Shown here: piece after piece, positions 50,841 to 58,299 of the stretch
How the letters are laid out: every line of letters starts with the position of its first letter
Numbering within the stretch: position 1 is the first letter of the stretch
Assembly: GCA_050260515.1 (NCBI GenBank)
Contig: JBLNCI010000007.1
Coordinates: 106,609 to 170,608, forward strand
Source of the DNA: DATJIG01 sp050260515
GTDB taxonomy: Bacteria > Pseudomonadota > Alphaproteobacteria > SMXQ01
Direction of reading: 5' to 3'
DNA length: 64,000 bases
Notes under the pieces: model-generated
The model's input: only the letters and a program-made list of their open reading frames with translations
Told to the model about the DNA's origin: nothing
Database searches by the model: none
Position numbers and translations under genes: made by a program

Positions 50841-52109
50841 TCAGCGCAGCGTGTAGAGGTAAGCGGCGATGTCGCGCGCCTGCTGGTCGTCGAGGCCGAG
50901 CGCGGGCATCACGTTTCCGGGAACGATGGCCTGCGGATTCTTCAGCCACGCAATCAGATTCTCGGGCGTGTTCGGCAGCATTCCCGCGACATAGGTCCGA
51001 CCTCCAAAGGCGGTGAGCGGCGGGCCGACGTTGCCACGCGCGTTGGCGAGCCCGGGGACCATGTGGCAGCCGCCACATCCGATCCGGGCGACCAGTGTTT
51101 CGCCGCGCTTGGCATCGCCACCCGGAACCGCGCGTGCGGACGCGGCGCTCTGGTCGCACCCGGCGAGAGCCAGCACCGCGATGGCCACCGCTGTTGCCGC
51201 CATCGCGCGACGGCGGGCGAGATCGCGTCGGCGCGCCCGCCGTTCCGCTTCGTCCATCCACCGCCAGAACACCCATGCGGCCAAGGCCACGTACACCAGG
51301 CCCATCGGGACCCACATGAGAACTCCGGCGACCTGCTGGTCTGCCAGTGGACTGAGACCACACCGTGCGGCGCCCTCGGCAGACATCGCATAGATCGCGC
51401 GTGGCGCGAGCAGCATCAATGCACCGGGTAAGCCGCTCAGCGCGGCAGTCGTGACGACGAACACGAGCGTGGCGCCGTAGGACATCCGCCGCGGCGGCGC
51501 TTCCAGCGCGACCGACCAGAACATCAGCGCGGTGACGACGAAGCTCGCGTGCTCGAGCACGTGCACGACGGGATTCGCCGTCGCCCACCGGTACGTGCCG
51601 GGCAGGTGCCAGAGCGCGAAGGCGGCGATGAAGCCGATCCATGCCACCGCGGGATGGCGCACCGCCGCGGCGGCGCGACCGAGCCGGACCTGCCGCCACA
51701 CGCGGAGGACGGCACGGCGGAGACGGACCGGCAGACCCCGGAGCAGCACGGCGGTTGGACGGCTCAGCACCAGCAGCGGCGGTGCAACGAGTATCAGGAA
51801 GAGATGCTGCACCATATGGCCGGAGAACAGATCGCTCGCAACGGCCTCGAGCGGCGAATCGAAGGCCAGCACGACCGAGAGCAACGCCAGGGCGAACAAG
51901 GCAGCGCGGACCATCGCGCGGGCGCTGCAACGTCGCCGCGTGATCCCGGTCCAGCCGGCCGCGTACAGGACGGAGCCGACTGCAACGACGACGAGCAAAC
52001 CTGGATGCCAGTGCCAGCCCGACCCATCGGCTGCGGATGCGTGCGCGAGCGCCTCGTGGGGAACCAGCGCGAGCGCGAGCATCAGTGTGGTGACGGTCAG
52101 TGGCTGCAT
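50841..52109 (-). CDS. CtaG-like oxidase assembly protein fused to cytochrome c
   Basis: A 422-residue protein. Residues 1-290 are a caa3-type CtaG membrane domain with about seven helices and the His-rich blocks GHMVQHLFLILVAPPLL, FALWHLPGTY and VVHVLEHASF. After a basic linker, residues 303-318 look like a lipoprotein signal (LALAGC at 313-318). A cytochrome c domain with CGGCH at 345-349 and Met401 as a possible axial ligand follows. The fusion puts a periplasmic heme on the assembly factor. The start overlaps the neighbouring gene by 13 bases. Confidence 0.85.
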   Translation of the reverse strand: MQPLTVTTLMLALALVPHEALAHASAADGSGWHWHPGLLVVVAVGSVLYAAGWTGITRRRCSARAMVRAALFALALLSVVLAFDSPLEAVASDLFSGHMVQHLFLILVAPPLLVLSRPTAVLLRGLPVRLRRAVLRVWRQVRLGRAAAAVRHPAVAWIGFIAAFALWHLPGTYRWATANPVVHVLEHASFVVTALMFWSVALEAPPRRMSYGATLVFVVTTAALSGLPGALMLLAPRAIYAMSAEGAARCGLSPLADQQVAGVLMWVPMGLVYVALAAWVFWRWMDEAERRARRRDLARRRAMAATAVAIAVLALAGCDQSAASARAVPGGDAKRGETLVARIGCGGCHMVPGLANARGNVGPPLTAFGGRTYVAGMLPNTPENLIAWLKNPQAIVPGNVMPALGLDDQQARDIAAYLYTLR

Positions 52110-52540
52110 AGCGGCACCAGGAGCAGCGCGATGGCGTCGAAGACCATCAGCGCGAAGAACACACCGCTCGTCATCAATCCCCACAGGGCCATGAAGCGCG
52201 TGCGGCCCTCGCCGATCTCGGCGGCGTGCCCGGCGTGGCCGTGCGCTTCCTCGCGGCTCGCCGCCCACGCTCGGCGCGCGGCAACGCCGGCGGCTGCGGC
52301 AATGACGAGCCCGGCGGCGTAGACGAACAGCAGCGGCGGCGTGACCCACCCGAGCCCGCCGATGCCGGCACGCGGCTCGTGCCCGGGGTAGCAGACGACG
52401 GCGGCAACGCTGTACGTCACGACATGGGCGAGCGCCCATGCGAACGGTGCGCCGAGAAGTCCGAACGCAACCACACGGCCGTCGGCACGCGCGCGGCGCG
52501 GCGACGGATGGCGGACAGCGGTCGAGGCGTCGGTCGGCAT
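52097..52540 (-). CDS. Four-helix membrane protein of the oxidase operon
   Basis: A 147-residue integral membrane protein with about three or four helices (FGLLGAPFAWALAHVVTYSVAAVVCY, VTPPLLFVYAAGLVIAAAAGV, FMALWGLMTSGVFFALMVFDAIALLLVPLC). A periplasmic His/Glu loop (EEAHGHAGHAAE) might bind metal. It sits three bases after the subunit III gene and overlaps the CtaG-fusion gene, so it is likely an oxidase accessory. No named family is recognised with confidence. Confidence 0.75.
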   Translation of the reverse strand: MPTDASTAVRHPSPRRARADGRVVAFGLLGAPFAWALAHVVTYSVAAVVCYPGHEPRAGIGGLGWVTPPLLFVYAAGLVIAAAAGVAARRAWAASREEAHGHAGHAAEIGEGRTRFMALWGLMTSGVFFALMVFDAIALLLVPLCSH

Positions 52541-52543
52541 GGC

Positions 52544-53146
52544 TCACCCGATCCGCGGCGTCACGTAGAAGGTGAAGAAGACGGTGAGCCACACGACGTC
52601 GACGAAGTGCCAGTACAGCGCGCCGATCGAAATCGCCGCATGACGCACCGCATTGAAGTAACCGAGCGCCGACCAAGCCAGCATGGCGAGCAGCACGACG
52701 AGGCCCACGACCACGTGGGCCATGTGGAATCCGGTGATGGTGTAGTAGAGCGATCCGAACACGCCGCTCGAGAAGCTGAATGTCTTGTTCGACCACTCAA
52801 GGCCCTGAATGACCACGAAGGCGACCCCAAGCACGAATGCGATCAGGAGCGCGATCGTCAGTCGCCCTGAGCCGCCGCGCCGGATCCCCTCCTCGCCCCA
52901 CCACACGGCGACGCTGCTCGCGATGAGGATCACCGTGTTCGGAAGCGCGAGCCGCAGCTCCGGCGGGCCGCCCGGCGGCCACGGCGCAGAGTGCGGCTGG
53001 ATCGCGAAGAAGTAGTAGCTGAACAGGAGGTAGGCGAAGATCGCGGCCTCCGTCGCCACGATGAAGAGCATCGCCCACCACCCGGTGGCGCGCCGGCCGA
53101 TGCTGCCGATCGGCAGCCGCTCGCGTTCCATCGCCACGTAGCTCAT
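52544..53146 (-). CDS. coxC: Cytochrome c oxidase subunit III
   Basis: A 200-residue short (five-helix) subunit III of the heme-copper oxidases. The N-terminal helix contains ATEAAIFAYLLFSYYF with the conserved Glu. Further marks are GLEWSNKTFSFSSGVFGSLYYTITGFHMAHV and the C-terminal ALYWHFVDVVWLTVFFTFY. The ATG overlaps the subunit I stop by four bases. It stabilises the catalytic core in the inner membrane. An upstream in-frame ATG would extend it into the coxA gene and was rejected. Confidence 0.92.
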   Translation of the reverse strand: MSYVAMERERLPIGSIGRRATGWWAMLFIVATEAAIFAYLLFSYYFFAIQPHSAPWPPGGPPELRLALPNTVILIASSVAVWWGEEGIRRGGSGRLTIALLIAFVLGVAFVVIQGLEWSNKTFSFSSGVFGSLYYTITGFHMAHVVVGLVVLLAMLAWSALGYFNAVRHAAISIGALYWHFVDVVWLTVFFTFYVTPRIG

Positions 53147-55092
53147 GACGCCGCCTCCATCGTCTGACCGAGCTCCGGTCGCGGCCACAGCCAAGCGACC
53201 GCGAGGGCGGTACCCGCCGCGAGACTGGCGGCCACCAACCACCACATGAACGCCGCAAGCCCGACGAACAGCCCGGCCAGGGCCAGCGAGAGCACAAACG
53301 GCAGCACTGAATCGTGGGGCATTTTGAGGATGAGGTCGGGTTCGGCGTCCAGCGCGGTCACGGCGATCGCCTCCTTGTCGTCGGCGAGTTCCGCCCCGGT
53401 CGTGATCGAGGACTCACCCGGGCTGTCGTCGAGGCGGCGTTCCCAGAGGGGATGCCGACTGGCGACGGTGGGAATGACGACGAAGTTGTAGGGAGGCGGC
53501 GGCGACGGCGTCGCCCACTCGAGTGTCGACGCATCCCAGGGATTCGGACCTGCGACCCGCCCCCGCCTGAGACTCACCGCGACATTGAGGATGAGCAGCG
53601 CGACTCCGATCGCGAACACGAAGGCGCCGCCGCTGATGATCAGGTTCGCCGCGTTCCATCCGTAATCGGCGGGATAAGTGTAGATGCGCCGGGGCATTCC
53701 GAGCAGGCCGATGAAGTGCATCGGAAAGAACGCGACATTGAAGCCGATGAACATGGTCCAGAAGTTCCAGCGGCCGAGTCGCTCGCTCAGCATCCGTCCG
53801 GTCATCTTGGGGAACCAGAAGTAGATCGCGCCGACGACGGGAAAGACGTTGATCCCGATCAGCACGTAGTGCAGATGCGCGACGACGAAATAGGTGTCCG
53901 TGAGCTGCCAGTCCGCCGGCACCGAGGCGGTCATGAAGCCCGAGACGCCGCCGATGACGAACAGGACGATGAAGCTCGCGAAGAACCAGAACGCGGTGGT
54001 ACAAACGATGCGTCCGGTCCAGATGGTCGCCGTCCAGGCGAACACCGATACAGCGCTGGGAATGACAATGACGAACGAGGCGGCGCTGAAGAACGACAGG
54101 CCGAGGTTCGGGAGCCCCGTCGCGAACATGTGGTGCACCCACACGCCGAAGCCGATCACCATCGTCACGACGGTCGCCAGCGCGACCGCCGTGTAGCCGA
54201 CGAGCGGCCGTCGGCAGAACACCGGCAGCCCGTCCGACACCATGCCCATCGCCGGCAGGACGATGGCGTACACCCAGGGGTGGCCGAACATCCAGAACAG
54301 GTGTTGCCAGAGCAGCGGCTGTCCCTCCGCCGAGGCATCGAAGAAGTGGGTCCCAAAGCGGCGATCGAGCCAGAGCATGAAGAACGCGAGGCTCACCGAG
54401 GGTACCGCGAGCAGATTGCCGGCCGACGCGGTCAGCGTGCCCCACACCATGATGGGCAAACGGTTGATCGACATGCCCGGCGCGCGGGTGCGCAGCGCGG
54501 TGACCATGAAGTTGATTCCGCCCACGGTCGTTGAAATCCCGAACAGCACCATCCCGAGCGCATAGATGTCGATGTTCGGCCCGGGGTTGAACGTCGCGGA
54601 CGCATATGGCGGGTAGCTGAACCAGCCGGCATTCGGTCCGGCGCCGACGACGAAGCCCGCGTACATGAGCAGTCCGGACCAGAGGTAGACCCAGTACGAG
54701 AACGCGTTGAGTCTCGGCATCGCCATGTCGCGCGAGCCCAGCAGCAGTGGCCACAGGTAGTTGCTGAACCCCGACAGCACCGGCAGCGCATATAGGAAGA
54801 TCATCGTGACGCCGTGGGTCGTGAAAAGCTGGTCGTACTGCTCCGGCGTCAGCACGCGTTCGTTCGGCTGCGCGAGTTGCACGCGCATGATCAGCGCCTC
54901 GACGCCGCCGACGACGAGAAAGGCGAACGCCGTGACGATGTAGCGGATACCGATCTCCTTGTGATCGACGGTGCTCAACCAACCGATCAGCCCGGGTTTC
55001 GTCTCCCACACTCGCTCGAGCTTGCGTGCGAACGCCGACTCGTAATCGTGCGTCGAAACGGTCGGAACGCGTTCGTACTCGGTGATCGACAC
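53143..55092 (-). CDS. coxA: Cytochrome c oxidase subunit I, variant proton channels
   Basis: A 649-residue catalytic subunit. Heme a ligands are His93 and His408, the heme a3 ligand is His406, and CuB ligands are His271, His320 and His321, with the cross-link Tyr275. After the twelve-helix core a loop and two extra helices (about 590-640) resemble a fused subunit IV-like tail. The usual HPEVY reads HPWVY (Trp273), so the D-channel Glu is gone. The usual K-channel Lys segment (IPTGIKVF) reads IPSAVSVF. The GTG start at 55092 has AGGAGG five bases upstream, within the coxB stop region. Confidence 0.92.
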   Translation of the reverse strand: MSITEYERVPTVSTHDYESAFARKLERVWETKPGLIGWLSTVDHKEIGIRYIVTAFAFLVVGGVEALIMRVQLAQPNERVLTPEQYDQLFTTHGVTMIFLYALPVLSGFSNYLWPLLLGSRDMAMPRLNAFSYWVYLWSGLLMYAGFVVGAGPNAGWFSYPPYASATFNPGPNIDIYALGMVLFGISTTVGGINFMVTALRTRAPGMSINRLPIMVWGTLTASAGNLLAVPSVSLAFFMLWLDRRFGTHFFDASAEGQPLLWQHLFWMFGHPWVYAIVLPAMGMVSDGLPVFCRRPLVGYTAVALATVVTMVIGFGVWVHHMFATGLPNLGLSFFSAASFVIVIPSAVSVFAWTATIWTGRIVCTTAFWFFASFIVLFVIGGVSGFMTASVPADWQLTDTYFVVAHLHYVLIGINVFPVVGAIYFWFPKMTGRMLSERLGRWNFWTMFIGFNVAFFPMHFIGLLGMPRRIYTYPADYGWNAANLIISGGAFVFAIGVALLILNVAVSLRRGRVAGPNPWDASTLEWATPSPPPPYNFVVIPTVASRHPLWERRLDDSPGESSITTGAELADDKEAIAVTALDAEPDLILKMPHDSVLPFVLSLALAGLFVGLAAFMWWLVAASLAAGTALAVAWLWPRPELGQTMEAAS

Positions 55093-55102
55093 ACGCGCCT
55101 CC

Positions 55103-56125
55103 TCAGTCGAGGGTCTGGAGGTAAGCTCGGATCGCCTCGAGCTCCGGTCCGGGCAATGCGAGGGCCGGCATCTGGTTCCCGGGCTTCGGGCCTTGGGGAT
55201 CGGCCAGCCACGCCGCGAGATGCCCGGGGGTATTCGGAAGGGTGCCGGCCGCCAGCGCACCGCGGATCATCAGGTGGCTGAGGTCGGGGCCGTAGATGCC
55301 GCCGGCCGTGGTGCCACGAACGGCGTGGCACGCGCCGCACCGGGTCTGAAACAGCCGCTGCCCGGCGGCGACGGCACCATCGGTCGGCGGACGCGGGGCC
55401 TCCAGCTCATGGTCCCACCATCGCCGAAACTCGTCGGCGGACTGCGCGACGACCGAAAACGCCATGTGCGCGTGCTGCACGCCGCAATACTCGGCGCACT
55501 GCCCCGCGTAGGAACCCGCCGTGTCGGCCTGGATCCACGTCTCGTTCGTCTGTCCGGGGATGAGATCCATCTTGCCGCCCAGCGCGGGAACCCAGAACGA
55601 GTGGATGACGTCGTCGCTGCGCAGCCTGATACGCACTGGCGTGTCGACCGGGATATGGATCTCGTTGGCGGTGGTGAATACCCGACTCGGCTGTTCGTCG
55701 GTGTAGCGGACCTGCCACCACCACTGATGGCCGGTCAGCTCGAGCACGAGGCCCGGCTTCTCCGGCGGCGCGGCGACACGCGCCAGGACCGCCATCGTCC
55801 AGATCAGGGACCCCAGCAGCGCGGCGACTGTCGCGACGATTCCGACGACGATCCAGTTGATGCCTCCGGCAGGCCGCTCGACCGGAAAGCGTCCGGATGC
55901 GACCGGCGCGATGCGCCCGCTGCGACGGGCGATTCCTAGGACGACGAGGGCCGTCATGATGACCACCACGGCGACCGACAGGGCGAGCAGCCCCCATGTG
56001 AGCGCCGTCACCGGATGGGCCCGAACGCCATGACCGGTGAGGTAATTCAGGGGCGCGTCGGCGTACGCCGGCACCGCGGTTGCGGACAACGTCGCCGAAA
56101 CCAATACCGATCGCGCCATTCTCAT
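55103..56125 (-). CDS. coxB: Cytochrome c oxidase subunit II with C-terminal heme c (caa3 type)
   Basis: A 340-residue protein. It has a signal peptide, two transmembrane helices (about 40-66 and 90-115), then the CuA cupredoxin domain with His175, Cys210, Cys214, His218 and Met221 (CAEYCGVQHAHM). The conserved aromatic HQWWWQVRY passes electrons on. A cytochrome c domain with CGACH at 263-267 is fused to the C-terminus. The layout matches Bradyrhizobium CoxM of the alternative coxMNOP oxidase. It is the first gene of the operon, divergent from a Crp/Fnr regulator. Confidence 0.93.
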   Translation of the reverse strand: MRMARSVLVSATLSATAVPAYADAPLNYLTGHGVRAHPVTALTWGLLALSVAVVVIMTALVVLGIARRSGRIAPVASGRFPVERPAGGINWIVVGIVATVAALLGSLIWTMAVLARVAAPPEKPGLVLELTGHQWWWQVRYTDEQPSRVFTTANEIHIPVDTPVRIRLRSDDVIHSFWVPALGGKMDLIPGQTNETWIQADTAGSYAGQCAEYCGVQHAHMAFSVVAQSADEFRRWWDHELEAPRPPTDGAVAAGQRLFQTRCGACHAVRGTTAGGIYGPDLSHLMIRGALAAGTLPNTPGHLAAWLADPQGPKPGNQMPALALPGPELEAIRAYLQTLD

Positions 56126-56313
56126 CTGCGTTCACCACGTGCGCACCGTCGCACGGTACTGAACGCCCGACAGGCACATAACCGCGAGATCATTGACGCA
56201 GTTGAACCAGCCGGGGCGGAACCTTTGCCCTTTGACGCCGTTGTGTTCCGACTCATCCCATCCCGGGGCCGCCGACCCACCTGGCGCGACACCTACATCG
56301 AACGAGGCGCGAC
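56126..56313. promoter_or_regulatory. Divergent promoter region of cox operon and Crp/Fnr gene
   Basis: About 190 bases between divergent starts. It contains TTGACGCAGTTGAA at 56193-56206, a degenerate FNR/FixK-like site: the left half fits TTGAC, while the right half has two mismatches to GTCAA. No other palindrome is obvious. The regulator beside it could bind here. Confidence 0.35.
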
Positions 56314-57120
56314 GTGCCGGATGTTCGCTCCGCGGTTGCGAGCTTTGCGCGTTTCCTCACGTTGACCGAGGACGAGGCAGCGTACCTGGACGGCATCACC
56401 GCCGAGCGGCGGACCATACCGGCCCACCGGCAGGTGATCTGCGACGGCCGCTCCTGCAACGAAGTCTTCATCGCCGTGTCCGGCTGGCTTGCGGCCTACA
56501 AACAACTCCGCGACGGAGGACGGCAGATTCTCGCGCTGCGACTGAGCGGCGACTTCATCGGTATCGAATGCCTCGCTTATCGGGTCGCGCCGTACTCCGT
56601 GGCTACGCTGACGCCCTGTCTCGTCGCGCCGATATCGCGCACCACCATCGACGACATGCTCCGGCGGTTTCCCCGACTGGCCGAGACGCTGATGCTCGCG
56701 GCCTCGTACAATACGGCACAGCTGCAGCAATTCGCGGTCAGCCTCGGACGGCGCGATGCATTCTCGCGCATCGCCCACCTTCTCACCGAGTTGACCCTGC
56801 GGTTGACCGCGGCGGGCGCGGAGCGGCGGGTGCCGTTGACGCAGCAGGACATCGCCGACTGCACCGGTCTCACCACGCCCTACGTGAACCGCATCCTAAA
56901 GCGGATGCGCGAGGCCGGGCTCGTGTGCCTCGACCGCCACGCGCTGACCGTCGTCAGCCTCGAGGCGATGGCGCAGGCCGGCGGCTTCCGGCCCGAGTAC
57001 CTGCAGGTCGTCAATCACAGGGCATCGCCGCCGATCGCCGGGCACGGCCTGCCCGCGGGCGCCGCCGCCGGCGCCACCTCTCCGACGCCCAGGGCGCTGT
57101 TGCACCGCAACATCGACTGA
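56314..57120 (+). CDS. Crp/Fnr family transcriptional regulator
   Basis: A 268-residue protein. The N-terminal cyclic-nucleotide-binding-like beta-roll (about 15-125) includes AVSGWLAAYKQLRDGGRQILALRLSGDFIG. A dimerisation helix follows, then a Crp-type winged helix with TQQDIADCTGLTTPYVNRIL as recognition region (about 175-195). The N-terminal Cys cluster of oxygen-sensing FNR is absent; scattered Cys residues (DGRSCNE, IECLAY, TPCL) do not match. The C-terminal 40 residues are Gly/Pro-rich and unusual. Control of the divergent oxidase operon is likely but inferred. Confidence 0.88.
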   Translation: MPDVRSAVASFARFLTLTEDEAAYLDGITAERRTIPAHRQVICDGRSCNEVFIAVSGWLAAYKQLRDGGRQILALRLSGDFIGIECLAYRVAPYSVATLTPCLVAPISRTTIDDMLRRFPRLAETLMLAASYNTAQLQQFAVSLGRRDAFSRIAHLLTELTLRLTAAGAERRVPLTQQDIADCTGLTTPYVNRILKRMREAGLVCLDRHALTVVSLEAMAQAGGFRPEYLQVVNHRASPPIAGHGLPAGAAAGATSPTPRALLHRNID

Positions 57121-57278
57121 CCCACACAGCTCTCCGAATTTCAAAGAGCCCTGGTTCGCTCCGGGTAAGCTGGTGCTAAGCTCGGCACCAATGCCACGCG
57201 CAGCGTCTGCGGCCCTGTTCGCGTATACCGACCGCGCCGTCGATCGCCGCGCAAATGAGCAGTACGGAGGCTTTCACG

Positions 57279-58283
57279 ATGGGCTTTGTGCGGGCGCTGA
57301 TCTTCGCGATCAGCCTCACGGCAGCCGGCGCTGCCGGTGCCGAGGACTTCTACGCCGGCAAGACGATCGAGATCTGGATCGGGGCCGCGACCGGCGGCGG
57401 CTACGACGTCAATGCGCGGCTGGTCGCGCGTCATCTGCCGGGCCACATCCCCGGGCAGCCGGCCATCCTGCCGAAAAACATGCCGGGCGGCGGCAGCCTG
57501 CGGGCCACCAACATGGTGTACGCCGTGGCGCCCAAGGACGGCACCGTGCTCGGCGCGCCGAGTCGGGCGGTGATCACCATGCCGCTGCTGGGGGTCGAGG
57601 CGGCGAAATTCGACGCCAATAAAGTGATCTGGATCGGCAGCGTCGTCAGCGAGGACTCGAGTTGCATCGCCTGGCACGGCTCGGGGGTGAGCACCTGGCA
57701 GGACCTGCTCGCGAAAAAACTCATCGTCGGCACATCCGGGCCCGGCACCAGCACGCACACCTACGCGCTGCTGCTGATCAAGCTGTTCGATGCGAAGATG
57801 GAGCTCGTGACGGGCTACCCCGGCGGCAAGGAGGTCCAGCTCGCGCTCGAACGCCACGAGGTCGATGGCGCCTGCGGGTCCTACTCCAGCCTCAAGACGC
57901 AGAAGCCCGAATGGGTGCGCGACAAGCTGGTGAACTTCCTGGTGCTGATCGGCCAGACCCGCAATCCGGAGATTCCCGACGTGCCGGCGATCACCGAGAT
58001 CCCGCAAAGCGAGGAGGTGCGGAACATCCTCAAGGTCGTCCTCATCCCGCAGACCGCCGGCCGGCCGCTGTTCGCGCCGCCCGACGTCCCCGCCGAGCGC
58101 GTCGCGGTGCTGCGCCGCGCCTTCGACGCGACGATGAAGGACCCCAGGTTCCTCGACGATGCGTCACGGATGGGCCTCGAGGTGCGAGCCGTGTCCGGCG
58201 AGGAGGTGCAGCGGCTCGTCGCCGAGGTCTACCGGCTCCCGCCCGACATCGTCGAGAAGGCGCGCGCCTTCGCCGAGCAGTGA
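57279..58283 (+). CDS. Tripartite tricarboxylate transporter receptor (TctC/Bug family)
   Basis: A periplasmic binding protein of about 334 residues. A signal peptide of about 20 residues ends at AAGAAGAE. The Bug-family block EIWIGAATGGGYDVNARLVARHLPGHIPGQP follows. GGAGG eight bases before the Met at 57279 decides the start over one eight codons upstream. It is similar in length and motifs to the receptor at 27621-28658, so the two are paralogues. There are no tctA/tctB genes nearby. It has a Cys pair (SSCIAWHG and GACGSYSS) not seen in the other copy. The ligand is unknown. A short inverted repeat TGGTGC/GCACCA lies at 57171-57190. Confidence 0.88.
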   Translation: MGFVRALIFAISLTAAGAAGAEDFYAGKTIEIWIGAATGGGYDVNARLVARHLPGHIPGQPAILPKNMPGGGSLRATNMVYAVAPKDGTVLGAPSRAVITMPLLGVEAAKFDANKVIWIGSVVSEDSSCIAWHGSGVSTWQDLLAKKLIVGTSGPGTSTHTYALLLIKLFDAKMELVTGYPGGKEVQLALERHEVDGACGSYSSLKTQKPEWVRDKLVNFLVLIGQTRNPEIPDVPAITEIPQSEEVRNILKVVLIPQTAGRPLFAPPDVPAERVAVLRRAFDATMKDPRFLDDASRMGLEVRAVSGEEVQRLVAEVYRLPPDIVEKARAFAEQ

Positions 58284-58299
58284 CGCGCCCGCTCCGCGC

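Noticed and set aside
50841..51203. Separate cytochrome lipoprotein gene starting at Met303 of the CtaG fusion
   Set aside because: There is no Shine-Dalgarno sequence before the ATG and the frame is continuous with CtaG, so a single fused gene is the simpler reading.
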